A stretch of 64,000 nt of DNA, taken from contig BJKQ01000001.1 of the NCBI GenBank assembly GCA_006538405.1, forward strand, positions 1,116,001 to 1,180,000. The letters are read 5' to 3'. The position numbers and the translations under genes were made by a program. The DNA is from Hansfordia pulvinata. Its lineage: Eukaryota > Ascomycota > Sordariomycetes > Xylariales. The stretch's first letter is position 1, and each line of letters opens with the position of its first letter. This document shows positions 30,382 through 42,764 of the stretch, one piece after another. The notes under the pieces were generated by a model. It worked only from the letters and a program-made list of their open reading frames with translations. It was not told the DNA's origin and ran no database searches.

Positions 30382-33300
30382 TACTCGTACTTGTACATGT
30401 GCAGGTGGGAGGTAGGTACTCCAGTCGCCCGTCACGTATGAGTACACACTCGACTGTCCACAGCCCGTGCGAGCACGCCCGTCCCCCGGGTTTTGTGGTG
30501 GCGGCTAGAGGGGCTGTCTGTTGCGCAATGCAGCCGCCCAGTACGAGTACTCGTACTTGGTTACGTGAACTCCTACGTTGTATCATAAGAGTCTGCAGGG
30601 GCCCGACCCGCGGTGTCGCACCAGACAGCTGAGGCCAGAGAGCGGAGGGCAGAGGGCGGAGGGCGTATGGCTACAGATACGTGACAGGGGACAGCCCGGT
30701 GAGGTACTCGTAAACATCATACTGGAAACCTGGGTGGCTGATCTGGCACTGTACTCGTAGGGCAGGCCTCGAACCGAAAGAGGGAGGCATTTGACGGAGG
30801 GAATGCGGAAGGAAGCGGGCCCTGTCGACGTCGCCTTTTGCCCCTTTCTCGAGCCCGCAACGCTGAGCTGGCACAGAGAGATTGAGACGGGACGCTTCTC
30901 CTGCTCAAGATCAAACCTACCCTCTCCCTTGAGTGGTTCGGGTGCCTACATTGACATAGGGTAGCCAAATGCAAGTGAGGTCGTCTAGAGATCAGGCATA
31001 GGATTCGTGCCGTATGAGCAACGGCCAGCTTGCTGGTAACAAGGCGACCTTGGTGCGCAGACAGACAGGTAAGTCAGATCCATGTCCGCATCTCGTACTA
31101 TGAGTACATGTCACCCCATGTCCATGTGCGAGATCCGGAGGCACGACTGGGCGATGATCCTACAACCTAGACCCTCTCCACGAGTCGACCAGTACTCGTA
31201 GATTGCGCCGGGCACCAACGTCGGGGCCGGGATGTCTGGATCCGGATGGTCGTCGTCTTCGCCACCGCCGCCGCCGCCGCCACCACTCTACCCAATCAGC
31301 CAGCCGGCGGGCCAGCATCGGGGCCCAGCCAACGACTGGACGTGGGATGATGATGATGCGTTCAGGCTGCTGTCCGTGAACACCGTTCAGTGCCAATACC
31401 ACATGGTGATGCCGACGGGGTCGTATCTGCGCGTCAAGCTGGGCCACGCGCTGGTGCGAGATGCAACACCAGGCTCCCTCTCTCACTAATAAAGAAACCA
31501 GTCTTCTATCACGCGCGCTCATCATAAGCATGAATCATCGCCCACAGGCATTCATCGAGCCGAATGGCCGTCACGTCTGGCTGCCGCGGGCGTCGAAACG
31601 AGGGAGAGGAAGTGTGTGTGTGTATGTGTGTGCGCGGGTGCTTGTGATTATCACTGTGCCGCCAGCTCTTTTGCCCGAGCGCGCGCTCGAGTAACCGGCA
31701 AGCATCGCGGGTCACGCCAGTTTCACCAATCGCTGGAGTCGGCTCTCCCCCTTGCCTGGATCGCGTGTGACGGGGGAGGATCGGCTCGCCAGGGGGGTGC
31801 GGAAGACGACGGTGGGACACGGGCGCCCGCAGCACGGACACCCAGCGCACAGTACTCGTACGTACGAGATGGCGTCCCGTGGCGTGGGGTGCCGTTGCGC
31901 CGCTGCGTGCATTGCACCCGCCGATGTTGTCGAGCACATCAGATGTGGTGGGCCGTGCCACCGTCGCAACTAGAATCGCTGAGCCGGGCCAGCCAGGTAG
32001 ATGGAAGGTACCTAGGTACTCGTATGAGTCGAGTCCGACCGATGGCAGCGCTTCACCAGTCCCCGGACGCAGATTTGCAGCCCGCGCGTGGAAGGGGAGC
32101 GGGTGTGTGACTGGTCCAAAGGCGAGATTACTCCTGCTTGGGAGCGAGACACTCCAACACCATCAAGTCCAGTCATCATCGCGACCTTGTCATCCACACA
32201 CCTAGCAACCTAGATACCTCTAGCTAGCCCTGCGTGCCCCAGTGGGTGTCCTGTCCTGGGACGGCATGTGGCGCGGGACCAGCCCACTAGAGCGGACCGT
32301 CGCATGGCCCTACGGCTTGCCCTGGCACGCCTGGCACGCACCGACGGGCTTGGCCCTGGGAATTGGGCCGAATGGGGGGCGCAGGCGGCACCGGCGTGGT
32401 TGCAAGGGAGACGCGCGAGGGAGGTCAGGGATGGGGGGGCCATGATCTACATGGATGTGCGAGATCCAATGTGAGTGTGTCTGCCGCTCCCGCTGTCGCC
32501 ACGCGAGAAGACAAGACAGCCCAGCCCGCCATATGAGGTAGGTCCAGGCCGCGGGTGTTCGCGCATGTACCGGTTCATCCAGATGCGCGATGATCCGCAC
32601 CTTGCCGGGCACGTGTGGCATGGCGCGCACGCCCGTGTTGGTACGGGTACGAGTGTCGAGAAAGGTACCTAAGTACATGGATGTCCTTCTCGTACGAGCA
32701 GCCAGGATGGAGGTCGCCTCAGGTACTGGGCGACTGGCCGTGGGCGTCTGGGCGTCGGGCTCGGTAGATGTCCACTGGGTACAGCAGTTGACGACTCGGG
32801 CGGCCCACCGTCCAGCCATGGATGGGATCTGAGAGGCCAGCAAGGGCGTTGCTTATTCCGCGTGGCTCTCCACATTTACCATCCGCTATCCAGGGGTGGC
32901 GGCGGCCCAGCCAGTCGCTAACCCAGCACGCCACGCAACGCCGAGGGGCTCACGGGCTGCCACCCACCTGAGGTGGTGCCTCCACGTCCATTGGACCCAT
33001 TGGGAGGCAAAGAGCTCGCTGGAGACGGGCGTTGTGCGCTGCTCCAGTCCATGTGCAGCCAGCTAGCGACGTCTATTGGCGGGGGCGGTCCCGGCCCAGC
33101 GCCAATACTCCAGCTCTCACACACCCACACACACACAAACCCTCCACTGGGATGCAGCCCGGCAGACCCAGTGAAGGAGTGACAGGGTCGCTGGAGAGAG
33201 CCGGAGAAAGGGCCACCGGCTTATTAGGTCGTCGCCACCCGCCCATTGCCCCTCGGGCAGGCCGCACTATTTGCCGATTGCCCCGGTCACTGAATCAGCA

Positions 33301-36300
33301 CTCTTCGCCCGTCTAATGTTTGATCGCGATGAGCCCACTGCATCGGACGTACGAGTGCTCGTATGGCCGGAGATGATGATGGTGGTAATGAGCTGTGGCC
33401 AGTGGGCACCGGCGCAACATTCGACATTCTCGAGAGACTCCCCGAGGCCCATCCATTCACGAGTACGAGTACTCGTACCAGCACGGAATAAATGCATCAA
33501 AGGCGCGTGTCTCAAAGTCATCACAGGCGGAAAACCGAGAGATTGTCCCGCCGAGCTTTGCAACCACCGGCCAAGCCCTGAGTTCCTCACAGTAATCTTA
33601 CAACAGCAAGAACAACATCCCAGAAACGGAGGGGGGGGCTTGCTGCTAGACTCGGCCATGACTGCATCGTGCCGGCTGGGACGAGAGCGCCTCACGCGCC
33701 GTACGTGCTTGAGTCAAGAACAACGTGGCAAGGACTCGATGAGCCCGCATGTGGTTTCGTTCCGAGCGGCGGGTACTCTCGTATGTGTCCGCGGCGAGCC
33801 GGTATGGGACATTCGTTTGTGACCCAAAACCCAAGGCATCCAGTCCTCGAGGGCCGGACTCTGAGATCCAGATCGGGCGACACGACGAGGCAGTGGCGTC
33901 GCGCAGCTCGAGACACGCAGCTCCCTGTCGTGGCCCTATCTGCCTCTTCCTTTGGGGCCAACGCGCTCTCCGGGTCTGCTTTCGTGCAGAGTCCAGACCA
34001 TGGTCAGTGAGGGAGAGGACCCAGGGCGTCTCTGAAAAGCAAGTCTTTGCTGCGCGTATGGCGCTGAAGTATCCATCACCATCTACTCGTATCACCCGGC
34101 ACGAGCCTCATCAGGTGTATTTTGACGATTTCCCCTCGGTAGGTGTGCGCAGAAGAGGGATAGTCGGATTGAGCCATGCTGTGGCCGTCCGTCTACCAGT
34201 GGCCAGAACGTGAGATTCTGACAGGTGGTTCTGCGAGTATCTCAGGCATAGCACTACTCGTATGTACATGTACTACCCCCCGGATGCTGGGTTCGAGCCC
34301 TCGTGCCCTGTGTCTGTATCCATTCATGCACCATGTGGCAGGTTCTTGCATCTGGGACACAACGTGAGCCGCCACGTTTGAGGGTGGTCCCCGCAGTTCG
34401 GGTTCTCGCTGAGCTTCAACGATTGCTCGACAGGATTCAGTCTCTCATGCCACAAGAGGTAGAGGCGCCGCCGCGTGCTTTTCGGCTTCTCACATTGCGT
34501 GGCCTACGAAGGGTGATTCAGGGGCAGAATATCGAAATTTGACAGGATGCGCCCCAAGGATGTACCGTTCAACTGATGGTCTGACGGTCCGACGGTCGTT
34601 CCCTATCAAAGGTGTCGCGGACGAGTACTCGTAGGCAGATCAGGTACTCGTAGGTGGATACGGAGCGTGCGACAGGCTCCCAAGTCAGGAGCGGAGCGAA
34701 GCGCTTCGGCAGGCCTTACCGGCCGCGGGACGACCGCAACGCTGCCCGGGACGAGGCGGAGGAGGAGGGGCAGGGAGCAATAAGCTACATACTGTCGACG
34801 CGGGTGCAAGACAAGCATCGACCAATGCAGGGCGGCTCCTACGGGCAGCGTGCAAATGACCGCCGCAGTGGAGCCAGCGGATGCTGATAGTCATCAACAA
34901 CGCTCTGTGGACCATCGTCGGCCAGGTCAAGGAGAACCAAGCATCGAATGGACATCTTTTGGTTTGTGAGAGTGAGTGCTTTGTGTTGCACTGCGTATAA
35001 GTACCTAACTCGCATGCGCTGACGGTGGCCTCGCTAGCAGCGTGCGGCGGGCTAAATACGCCACCAGAGCGTCTGGCCTCCCCTCCGGATCTCGGGCTGT
35101 GAATGCTAACCCGACTGGACGCCAGCAAGGCGGGCATGTCTGTCCCGGAACTCGCTATGCGACGCAACAAGGCAAAGGAAGTCAGCGCAGAGGCGTCTTC
35201 TTGTTGGTGCAAGGTGAGGGGCGACCTAAGGTAATCACAACAGAGCGAAGGTTCAGGCCTGGGAAAACGCGGCAACATTGGATTTAGGTAATGTTGGTAC
35301 TTGAAAATCCAACTGCGCTCGGCGAGAGCTACTCGTATGGCGCCTGGGTTCCAAAAGCAACGAAGCCAGTACTTGGATGTGTACGAGTACATCTTCTGAA
35401 CCACGTTTTGCAATGCAGGTATCTAGCCCTGCTTGCCCGGTAAGTACCGGCTTTGGGCACGTAACGTACGAGTACTGCGATACGTCCATGAACATGCAGG
35501 CCTACACGGGCTGCAGTGTGTGTAACCCATACGCGTACGAGTACCCGGTATCTAAGCCATGTGGATCTCGAGACCAACTCAAAGAGCACGTGGCTGTAGA
35601 CGGTCGTCACGTTTCGATGCTGACGGGCTGAACTGCTCGGGACCGCGGATTCGACCGGAAACCTGCACAAATAGGTAAGGTATGTACGTACATTACTCTT
35701 CTGGATGAGGATGAGTACATCAGCTGGGGAGGTAAGGTACCTACTTCTCACAGCACCACTTAATGGATGTACGTATGTCTATCTTCGGTGCGAAAGGGGA
35801 TATCAAGCAATGGATATTCTCAATCGTCAACAAGGTGCGGTTTCGGGGACTGTCTGATACCTCTTCTCCCTACAGAACACTTCCACTCGTCACTTAATCA
35901 GGAGTGCTCGTTCTGAGACTCGGACAGGTCCTCTACGCAGCAGGGGAGGGACGTGCGAATCCTGCACGCAAATGAAAGGACTCCAGGTTTACCCCGGATG
36001 CTTTGGAAGATGCACGTGCTTGCATCTAAAGCCCGTGCGAGTACAGTAAGAGAGGTGGTAGGTACATGTAGTAGGTAGACATACAAGGCTATGTAGTTGT
36101 GAATAAAAGTAAGCACCCCTTCATCCGAGAGGTTTGCGTAAGTACACCCTCCCCAAGGTAAGCATTCCCTGGGACACCTGAAGATACTTGAGGGGGGATT
36201 CATGTTAGGACCTGGGCTTCCGGGCTTCACGTGGCAGGCGGGCTTATGTGGATTGTACCTGCACATCAACGTCCTCCGGATTCCAGGTGCCGGATCTCAG

Positions 36301-39300
36301 CAGCCAATGTACCTGACACTCGCAGAAGAAAGATCCCTGTTGCCACGCCTGTCAGTGGAGGCTGGAGGTGCCTGCCCGGAGAAAGATGTATGGGAAAATA
36401 TCTACCTAAGTGCCTCCACCAATAGGTACTCGTACGGGTACTACTGTGTCCGTTCTCCTGAAGAGTACGAGTACGCGTAGTGGCCGCCCTGGGTCCATGG
36501 AGATTCGTACCCGTACCTACGGGCAATGGGAATGCCATCCATGAATCCATCCATGAATGAATGGCGGGATCTGCCAGATCGGATCCGTGCCTACTGTCGG
36601 GATACTGGTGGCGCAGGTGGCGAGATGCTACCCTACCCGCAATGAGTACATGCAAGCTGGTGCGATTTCTCCTCAATCTTGAGGTAGCTAGGCCTCCCAA
36701 GACTATCTAGGTACTTACATCTCAAGTACTGCATTCTGCAGCCTCAGCAGCTCTGGCGAACGTCCAGTGCGTGCTGGTCTTGCCCCTCCCTCCCTCATGC
36801 CTCTCCATTGCCCCCTCCCGTCCATCCCTCCCCAGTTCTCCACATCCAGCTTCCCGCCGCCCAAGCCAAGCCCTCTCTCAATCTGCTGCATCGCAATCAT
36901 TACGAGTCTTCATGGGAACTACGGAACCTACCTGGAATCGTCTCTCGTGCTAACAAATCTCGCTTGCTTACAGAGATACGAGAATGGAGGCCATCAGTTC
37001 GATTCACGAGCCCGCACGCTCCCAGCACCGGCCGCCTTGGGAGCCGTCAGCATCCAAAGGAAACCTCCACTCCCGGCCGAGACTGTCCGGATTGACCAAT
37101 CTGCGCAAAGCCAGCCAAACCCCTTCCAGCGCCGGTGGCGCGGGCGCCGGCTAGCGTCGCGTGTGCCTGCTCATTCCTGTCCGCGGCACATGGGGCCTCG
37201 TGGCACCAGGGCTCTCGCCTACTCATGCAAAATTCAATAGTGCTTGCCGTCCCGCGCTGCTATTCATGCCCTGACGTCCTCTTCTGGAGTGGATATGGTC
37301 AGACGTTAGGGCAGACTGATGAGGCCTGGAGCGAGGTGGCTGGTAACGCAAGCAGGCAAACGGAGACGGCAAGGAAAATTCTGGAGAGAGTGCTGACAGC
37401 GGCACCTGGGAAGACGCACAAAAGCGACGGCCGGTGAAGGAACCTCATGCGACGCATAATGAACGCGTCTCGAAACAGTTATCAAGTCCGTTCGCCCAAC
37501 GCCTGGCAATCGACGCCGCCCCGTGTTGCCCCTCAAAAGCAGGATGTGTCGCCTCTGTCGGGGCGAAGGTATAAGGGCTATTTCCAGACTCACGTCGGTA
37601 GCTGCTCATTCTTGAGAAGCACGTGGGAGCTGCTCGATTCTCACAGTCAGGGGAAGCACCCAAGCAACCAGCTGTGGTGGTCTTCGCCGCCGCGCCTTCG
37701 CCTGTGCACGCGGCTCGTTTGCGTCGAGGTTATTAGATGAGCAAGGGTGAGCATCCCCCCCCACGCCGACCGGGCTGCCAAGGGCTGGCGCCGATCTCAC
37801 ACAGCCATCACAGTGCTAAGGCGCCGCGTCGGCCAGGGCCGATCGAACTGTATACTCCATTCGGAGCTTGGACCTGGGTGAGGCAGGGGCCGGCCTGGAA
37901 GATGGACTGGCCACTGGGCTGGCCCCCCAGGCGGCCAGGGATGGAACGCCGACGGCTGCCTTGCCATGCTGTGGCGCCTTGACCGACCCCTCTGTCCGGC
38001 AAAACGGCCGTCTGCCACTACGAAAACTCCGTACAGGTGGATGCTCGTGCGAGAGCGGATTCCCGTCCAGGCGCTGCCGATGCAACACTGTGCCCAGCAA
38101 TGAGGGCCAGGCGGTGCTGGTGGTCAGTCCCGACCGGAGGCTGCTTGATCGAGCCCGCGCCATGTGGGTGGTCCGACGCGAGGACAGGGCTCGGGAAGCA
38201 ACCCACTACGAGTATGGAGCATGGTACTCGCTCGTGGAATACCGCCGACGAACAATGGCGAGACGATTGGCAGGGTCTCTGGGCCTCGAAACTCGCGCGA
38301 GGCCAGGGAATCCGGGAGGTGAGCAATTGGAGCGTGGCGAGCGGTGCGACGGCAACGAGGGACGCCAAGGCGTGCACAGCCCAGTGCGCGCAGGCAATGG
38401 CAATGTACTCGTACGGGTAGACGACACCAGTGCCAGGGAGCGGCGAGGTTCATCACAAAGGGCGGAATGCCCCCGTGCGCAATACGTCCCCACAGGTCTC
38501 ACGCTGAGTAACGCACGGCACAAGCAACGGTTCATCAGTCGGTCTCCGTGGTTTTAAGAGTCTACCGGTCTCCTGGGCGTCACCCTTCGAAGGAGCGTTT
38601 TGTGAAGTCGACAAACGCCACAGTCTCATGTCACTGTGAACCAGAGAGACTCTACACAGTCGACTACCAACGAGTGGAAGACCTCGATTGAACTCGAATG
38701 AATCCTTCGGCCACCACTGGCGACAACAAGTATATACCCTTGTCCGTGGCGAAAAGGGTGACGAGGGTACAAGTTTTCGCGTTCAACACGCATCGCGTCA
38801 GTCATAGTGGCTGCTTATCGCCTCGTCCCCTTCTTCCTTCGCAGCGGCTTGGATCCTCGAGGCGCCCGGTCTGAGGCTGTCACGGACGCCCAGCAACACG
38901 CGGGACTCCGGATACCTTTTGGCCTTCGTCTCCCCTCTCTCCCACCAAGTATCCGTACTGCCTCGCTGCTCAGGAAGCTGCCGCCACCGCCGCGGCCTGG
39001 ATTCTGCTGTTTCGCCCCGAAGGACACGTCGATTGCGATCCTCTCACGAACGCTTGTACGGCCTGTTTGTTGCATCTCCGTGGCCGTCGTCTGCCCCGCA
39101 AGAGTGGGAGGTCGTGCTAATAGTCCCCGGCACCCGCACCAAGGATCGACCCGCGTCCACGTCACTGGCGAGCCGGGTTCCTTTCCGGGCCCGACAAGGC
39201 TCGCGCGAGAGACGAGTTTATACGAGGACTCGGAAACAGCTAACAAAATACCAAACGTAGCGCTCTCTCACTCCCTCCCACGCCTCCCTCTTTCTGACGA

Positions 39301-40137
39301 GTACTCACTCGGGCGCGTCCTGCTCTAGGGAGGCGTCGCGTGCCCGCCCACGCCGCCCCGCGATGGAATTTCGGGACCGGGCCAGTCTGTTAATGATGAT
39401 CGCCGAATCACAGGGGGGAGGAGGGCGTTGCGTGGTTGCGCAGCCCTCTCTCGGGCCGCGATGTCTGCCCCATTGGCCGTTCGTCCCAGCTGAACCCTGA
39501 TTTTCCTTCCTTTTCGCCCCGATACTAGTCGGTATTGGTATCGTATTAGACCCTTTGCCTCACTATTGGCTATCGGTGGACACAAGCGTTTTGCAATCGT
39601 GCGCCTGCCGCTGAGCCTCTACTCGTGCGCGTTTCGGACTTGTAAGGCTTGACGGCACTGCTCTTTCTCTCCTCCTTCTATCAACAATCATGTCAAGGCC
39701 TTGTGCTCGTACATGGGCAGAAGACTGCGCTCGAAACAGGGCAGACTGGGTACCGTGTACGAGTGCCCGTGGGACGGTTAAGGTAGTCAGCCCTCTACTT
39801 GAATGTGGGTACTGGGTAGGTAGGTAGTTGGGTGTGATGCGCAAAGAAAAGCAAAAATCTCTATGAGTACTCGTACTGTTTCTTTTTCCTTCAAGTTGCT
39901 GCCACGGTTAGGGAGTATTCGTACGAGTAGGTCCCCATACTCCACTCTGCTCATAGAATACCATGTGGCCCCCAAACCGGCGTCATGCGCAAATGAGCGA
40001 CCCTCTCACAGAGCCGTGTGATGGCTTCATGGTACGAATGCTGCCGACGTACTCGTACAAGTTGAGTTGTCAACTCCCAGAGAGGTCTTCGTAGACCCAG
40101 ACCCCCGACAAGTCGGCTTTGGTCAAGTGTACTCGTA
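30382..40137. repeat. Cluster of 26 TACTCGTA/TACGAGTA octamers
   Basis: Exact copies (starts, either strand): 30382, 30542, 30548, 30705, 30752, 31193, 31853, 32017, 33464, 33470, 34084, 34255, 34626, 34645, 35330, 35382, 35467, 35536, 36427, 36466, 38207, 38406, 39868, 39922, 40050, 40130. The pairs at 30542/30548 and 33464/33470 overlap into a palindrome reading TACGAGTACTCGTA. Elsewhere in the window about 15 more copies occur (2587, 2653, 10822, 10935, 20487, 23564, 26176, 46643, 46738, 52127, 57341, 59494, 59599, 60533, 61051). None falls in a called exon. Confidence 0.85.
31611..31640. repeat. GT-rich microsatellite
   Basis: An imperfect (GT)n run (TGTGTGTGTGTATGTGTGTGCGCG). Confidence 0.85.
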
Positions 40138-42764
40138 CCCGCGCGGCTCTTTCGTGGACGAGGAGACGTCGTCTGCCCAGGCTGATTCAGCGCTCGCGTG
40201 CTCGTGGACATGGCTATTTTCTCTCGCGCAACTGCTTCCGTCGAGAACCCCAGCTGGTTTCAGCAGCTCTTGAGAGGTCTGAGTCAACGACTGAGAACAT
40301 GTCTTTTGCTGAATCATGCGTAGAAGACCGGAGGTGTTTGTCGCAGAGGGGAGGGTTGCTGCGTTGTCCGAATCCGTGGCAGAGACTGAGCCATCTCGCA
40401 CCCAGTCTCACTTCTTCCCTCCTGTCTGTCTCTCAGCGTCCCAAGTTGGTTTCTCATCGTGATCATGGAGCATTAGAATATTCCAGAGACTGGTCCTTTC
40501 CTTGCCCGTCCTCTCTCTACCACCCGCCCTCCCCAGAAAGTCCCCGCCGCCGTCCATCTCCCTCTCCCAACGAGGCGAAGATCGGTCTGCCCGCTCGACG
40601 TCGGACGCAGGCAAGGCACCCAAGCAGGGAGACTTTCAGGCCGTCCCAGGATCCCGGTCGAGCAGGCTCTCACAGCTTCTCCTCATGCAGGTCTTCCCCT
40701 GCCCCAGATCGCCCGAGCAGACCAGAAATCGGATCACTACGGGGGAACGACGCGGAGAGGGCAGAGACCTGAAACCTTATCGGCCGTAGCAATCACTACC
40801 ACATGGTTGTGTCCTCATTGTCTCCCGGGTCAACGTCAGGTCGGTTCTGTGATTAATCATCGGGAACGTGTCCTGGCGGCTATCAGAGTCGTGCATGTAC
40901 GCTCTGGTGTGAGCGGGATGGGGTTGCACACACGGTCAGGGGCAGGGCCGGCACTCACTCTAGTGTACTCCCACAGTTCTTGCGGCGAGTATGTCCCTGC
41001 CCTCCCCGTGAGAGAGTGAGGCCGGGCTGTGTAACCCTCCATCTCGCATCCATGGCATCGTTCAGGCGTGCGCTGGCGAGATCGTCTGCCGAGCCGATGC
41101 GCGCGCCCCCTCCCCCTCCTGGAGAAGAATCCATGTGTTGCCATCGTTTCCCACCGGCCGAAAGCTGCTGCAGGGTGCCGCTATATGACACAGTATCACA
41201 TCCGCACCGCGCGAACGCTCCGCGGTTTTCTGCGAACACGCCGGTATTGCAGGACACGCCCACGGTTTCTCTTCCTTCTCTCTGGTCCTACCTGAACTCG
41301 CTGCCCCGGACTCCAGGGAAGGACCATGCAGGCACCCTGAAATCACGTGGCTGCTTGTTCGTGCGGTCTTTGTGTGGGCAGATCGAGCCAGACTCGTGTT
41401 TCTTGCTCTCCCACGTTTGCGGCTCCTCTCCCTCTTCCCTCAGCACCCGACCTTCTTGCCCGGAGCGACACTCTCATTCTTAGACCAAGTCTCTTGTCTT
41501 CCCCTTCCTCTCTCTCTCTTGCTCTCATTTGCCGAGACACGACCTCCGCGGCGCGAAAGGCCCCAGGGGTCTGAGACTTCGGGGGGCCGCTGTCTCGTCC
41601 GGGCTTTGCGGAAGCGCGGGAGTGATTCCGGTGCGGTGCGCGCTCTCGCGTGGGAAAGGAAGACGATGGGCATTGCTTGTGGTCAGAGTTTTGCACTCAC
41701 CCAATCGTGGGATGTACAGCGGGCTTTCACACACAGTAGCCAGTTTCGCTGCTTTCGTCTCTCCATTCCATGTAAGCGAAAATCAATCCTTAGGGCCCCA
41801 TGGAGTTATCTTGGAAAGATTCTCGCCTGCCCTGCCGCGTTTCTCCAACGGTGAGTGTGATCGGATCACACCTCATCTCGTCTCAGATGACGAACGCAGC
41901 GCAGTGATGCTTCCGCCAAAGTGTCACTCGTTTCTCGAACCTGCAGCGGGCACCAATCTTCTTTCGAGCGCGTTCGCTCTCGTCCCGTAGCTTTCCTGCA
42001 TATTCCAGCCGCCGTCATCATCGGTGACTTGCCGCGTACGGCTGCATGTGTCCTTTTTTTTTTCGAAGCCACCATCAGGCCACTCTTGACAGGCCGGATT
42101 GGAATGTCTCTCCCGTTTTGGATGTTCGGCTGAACGACGAGGCGCCTCTTGACGACAATCGAGATCTTGAAGAGGCAGGGGATCCAGTCACGAGTCAGCT
42201 AAGGGGCCCAATCTCGTTTCTTGTCAGGGTAGTGTTTTTCGCACAGGTTGATGTCAAATGTGGCTGCGGTTTCTGCACTGTACGAACGACAAAACATAAA
42301 CGAAGAGAAGTATACACGTATGTGACGAAGACTCGATCGGGCCTGGATGAAATCCCAACATCATTGTCGACATCAAGACCAGAAACACAATGACGACCGT
42401 CCCGATCGAATTACTTAAGTAGCGCGCATGTCCACTGAAGGGGACCACGAGAGCATCGAGACCAGTTGATGCCTCGATCCTCCGACTATCCAGCCATTGT
42501 TCTAGCAACAGAGAGCTTGCGAGCTCTTCAACAGGCTGCCGCCCGAATTCGCACCGAGGGGGTGATCCCAGTCTTGTTATTAGCCACCGCTAAATCTTGA
42601 CTGTTATGAATAAGCAACCTGGGAATTTGAAATGACTTTTCGTCGAAGCCGGCAATGAGATCAATCTGAGGCTGTTTGCAACCGTCATGTTGGTACCTCT
42701 TCGTGCACTCACTTGGTCAGCTGAAATAGAACAGTCGCAGGAATTGGATGTAGCGGAGGGGGAT

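Larger units (their letters stand above)
29335..42764. other. 13.4-kb gene-poor region rich in the TACTCGTA octamer
   Basis: I could not recognise any protein, by domain or by splice-joined frames, on either strand. The open frames are short, low-complexity, overlap in several frames, and several contain the octamer motif. The base composition is not AT-rich, so the region does not look like a RIP-degraded transposon relic. Microsatellites occur at 31261-31279 (CCG)n, 31611-31640 (GT)n-like and 33118-33137 (CA)n-like. It could hold non-coding RNAs, the bHLH gene's promoter (first ~1 kb), or a lineage-specific gene that I cannot see. Confidence 0.5.

Noticed and set aside
34270..34300. GGTTCGAGCC sequence resembling a tRNA T-arm
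   Set aside because: The T-stem is mismatched and no cloverleaf can be built around it.
37868..38557. Plus-strand 229-codon frame in the gene-poor region
   Set aside because: It contains two octamer copies, has antisense frames of similar length and shows no recognisable motif.
40119..40772. Plus-strand 217-codon Ser/Arg/Pro-rich frame
   Set aside because: Low complexity with open frames in several registers; includes an octamer copy at 40130.
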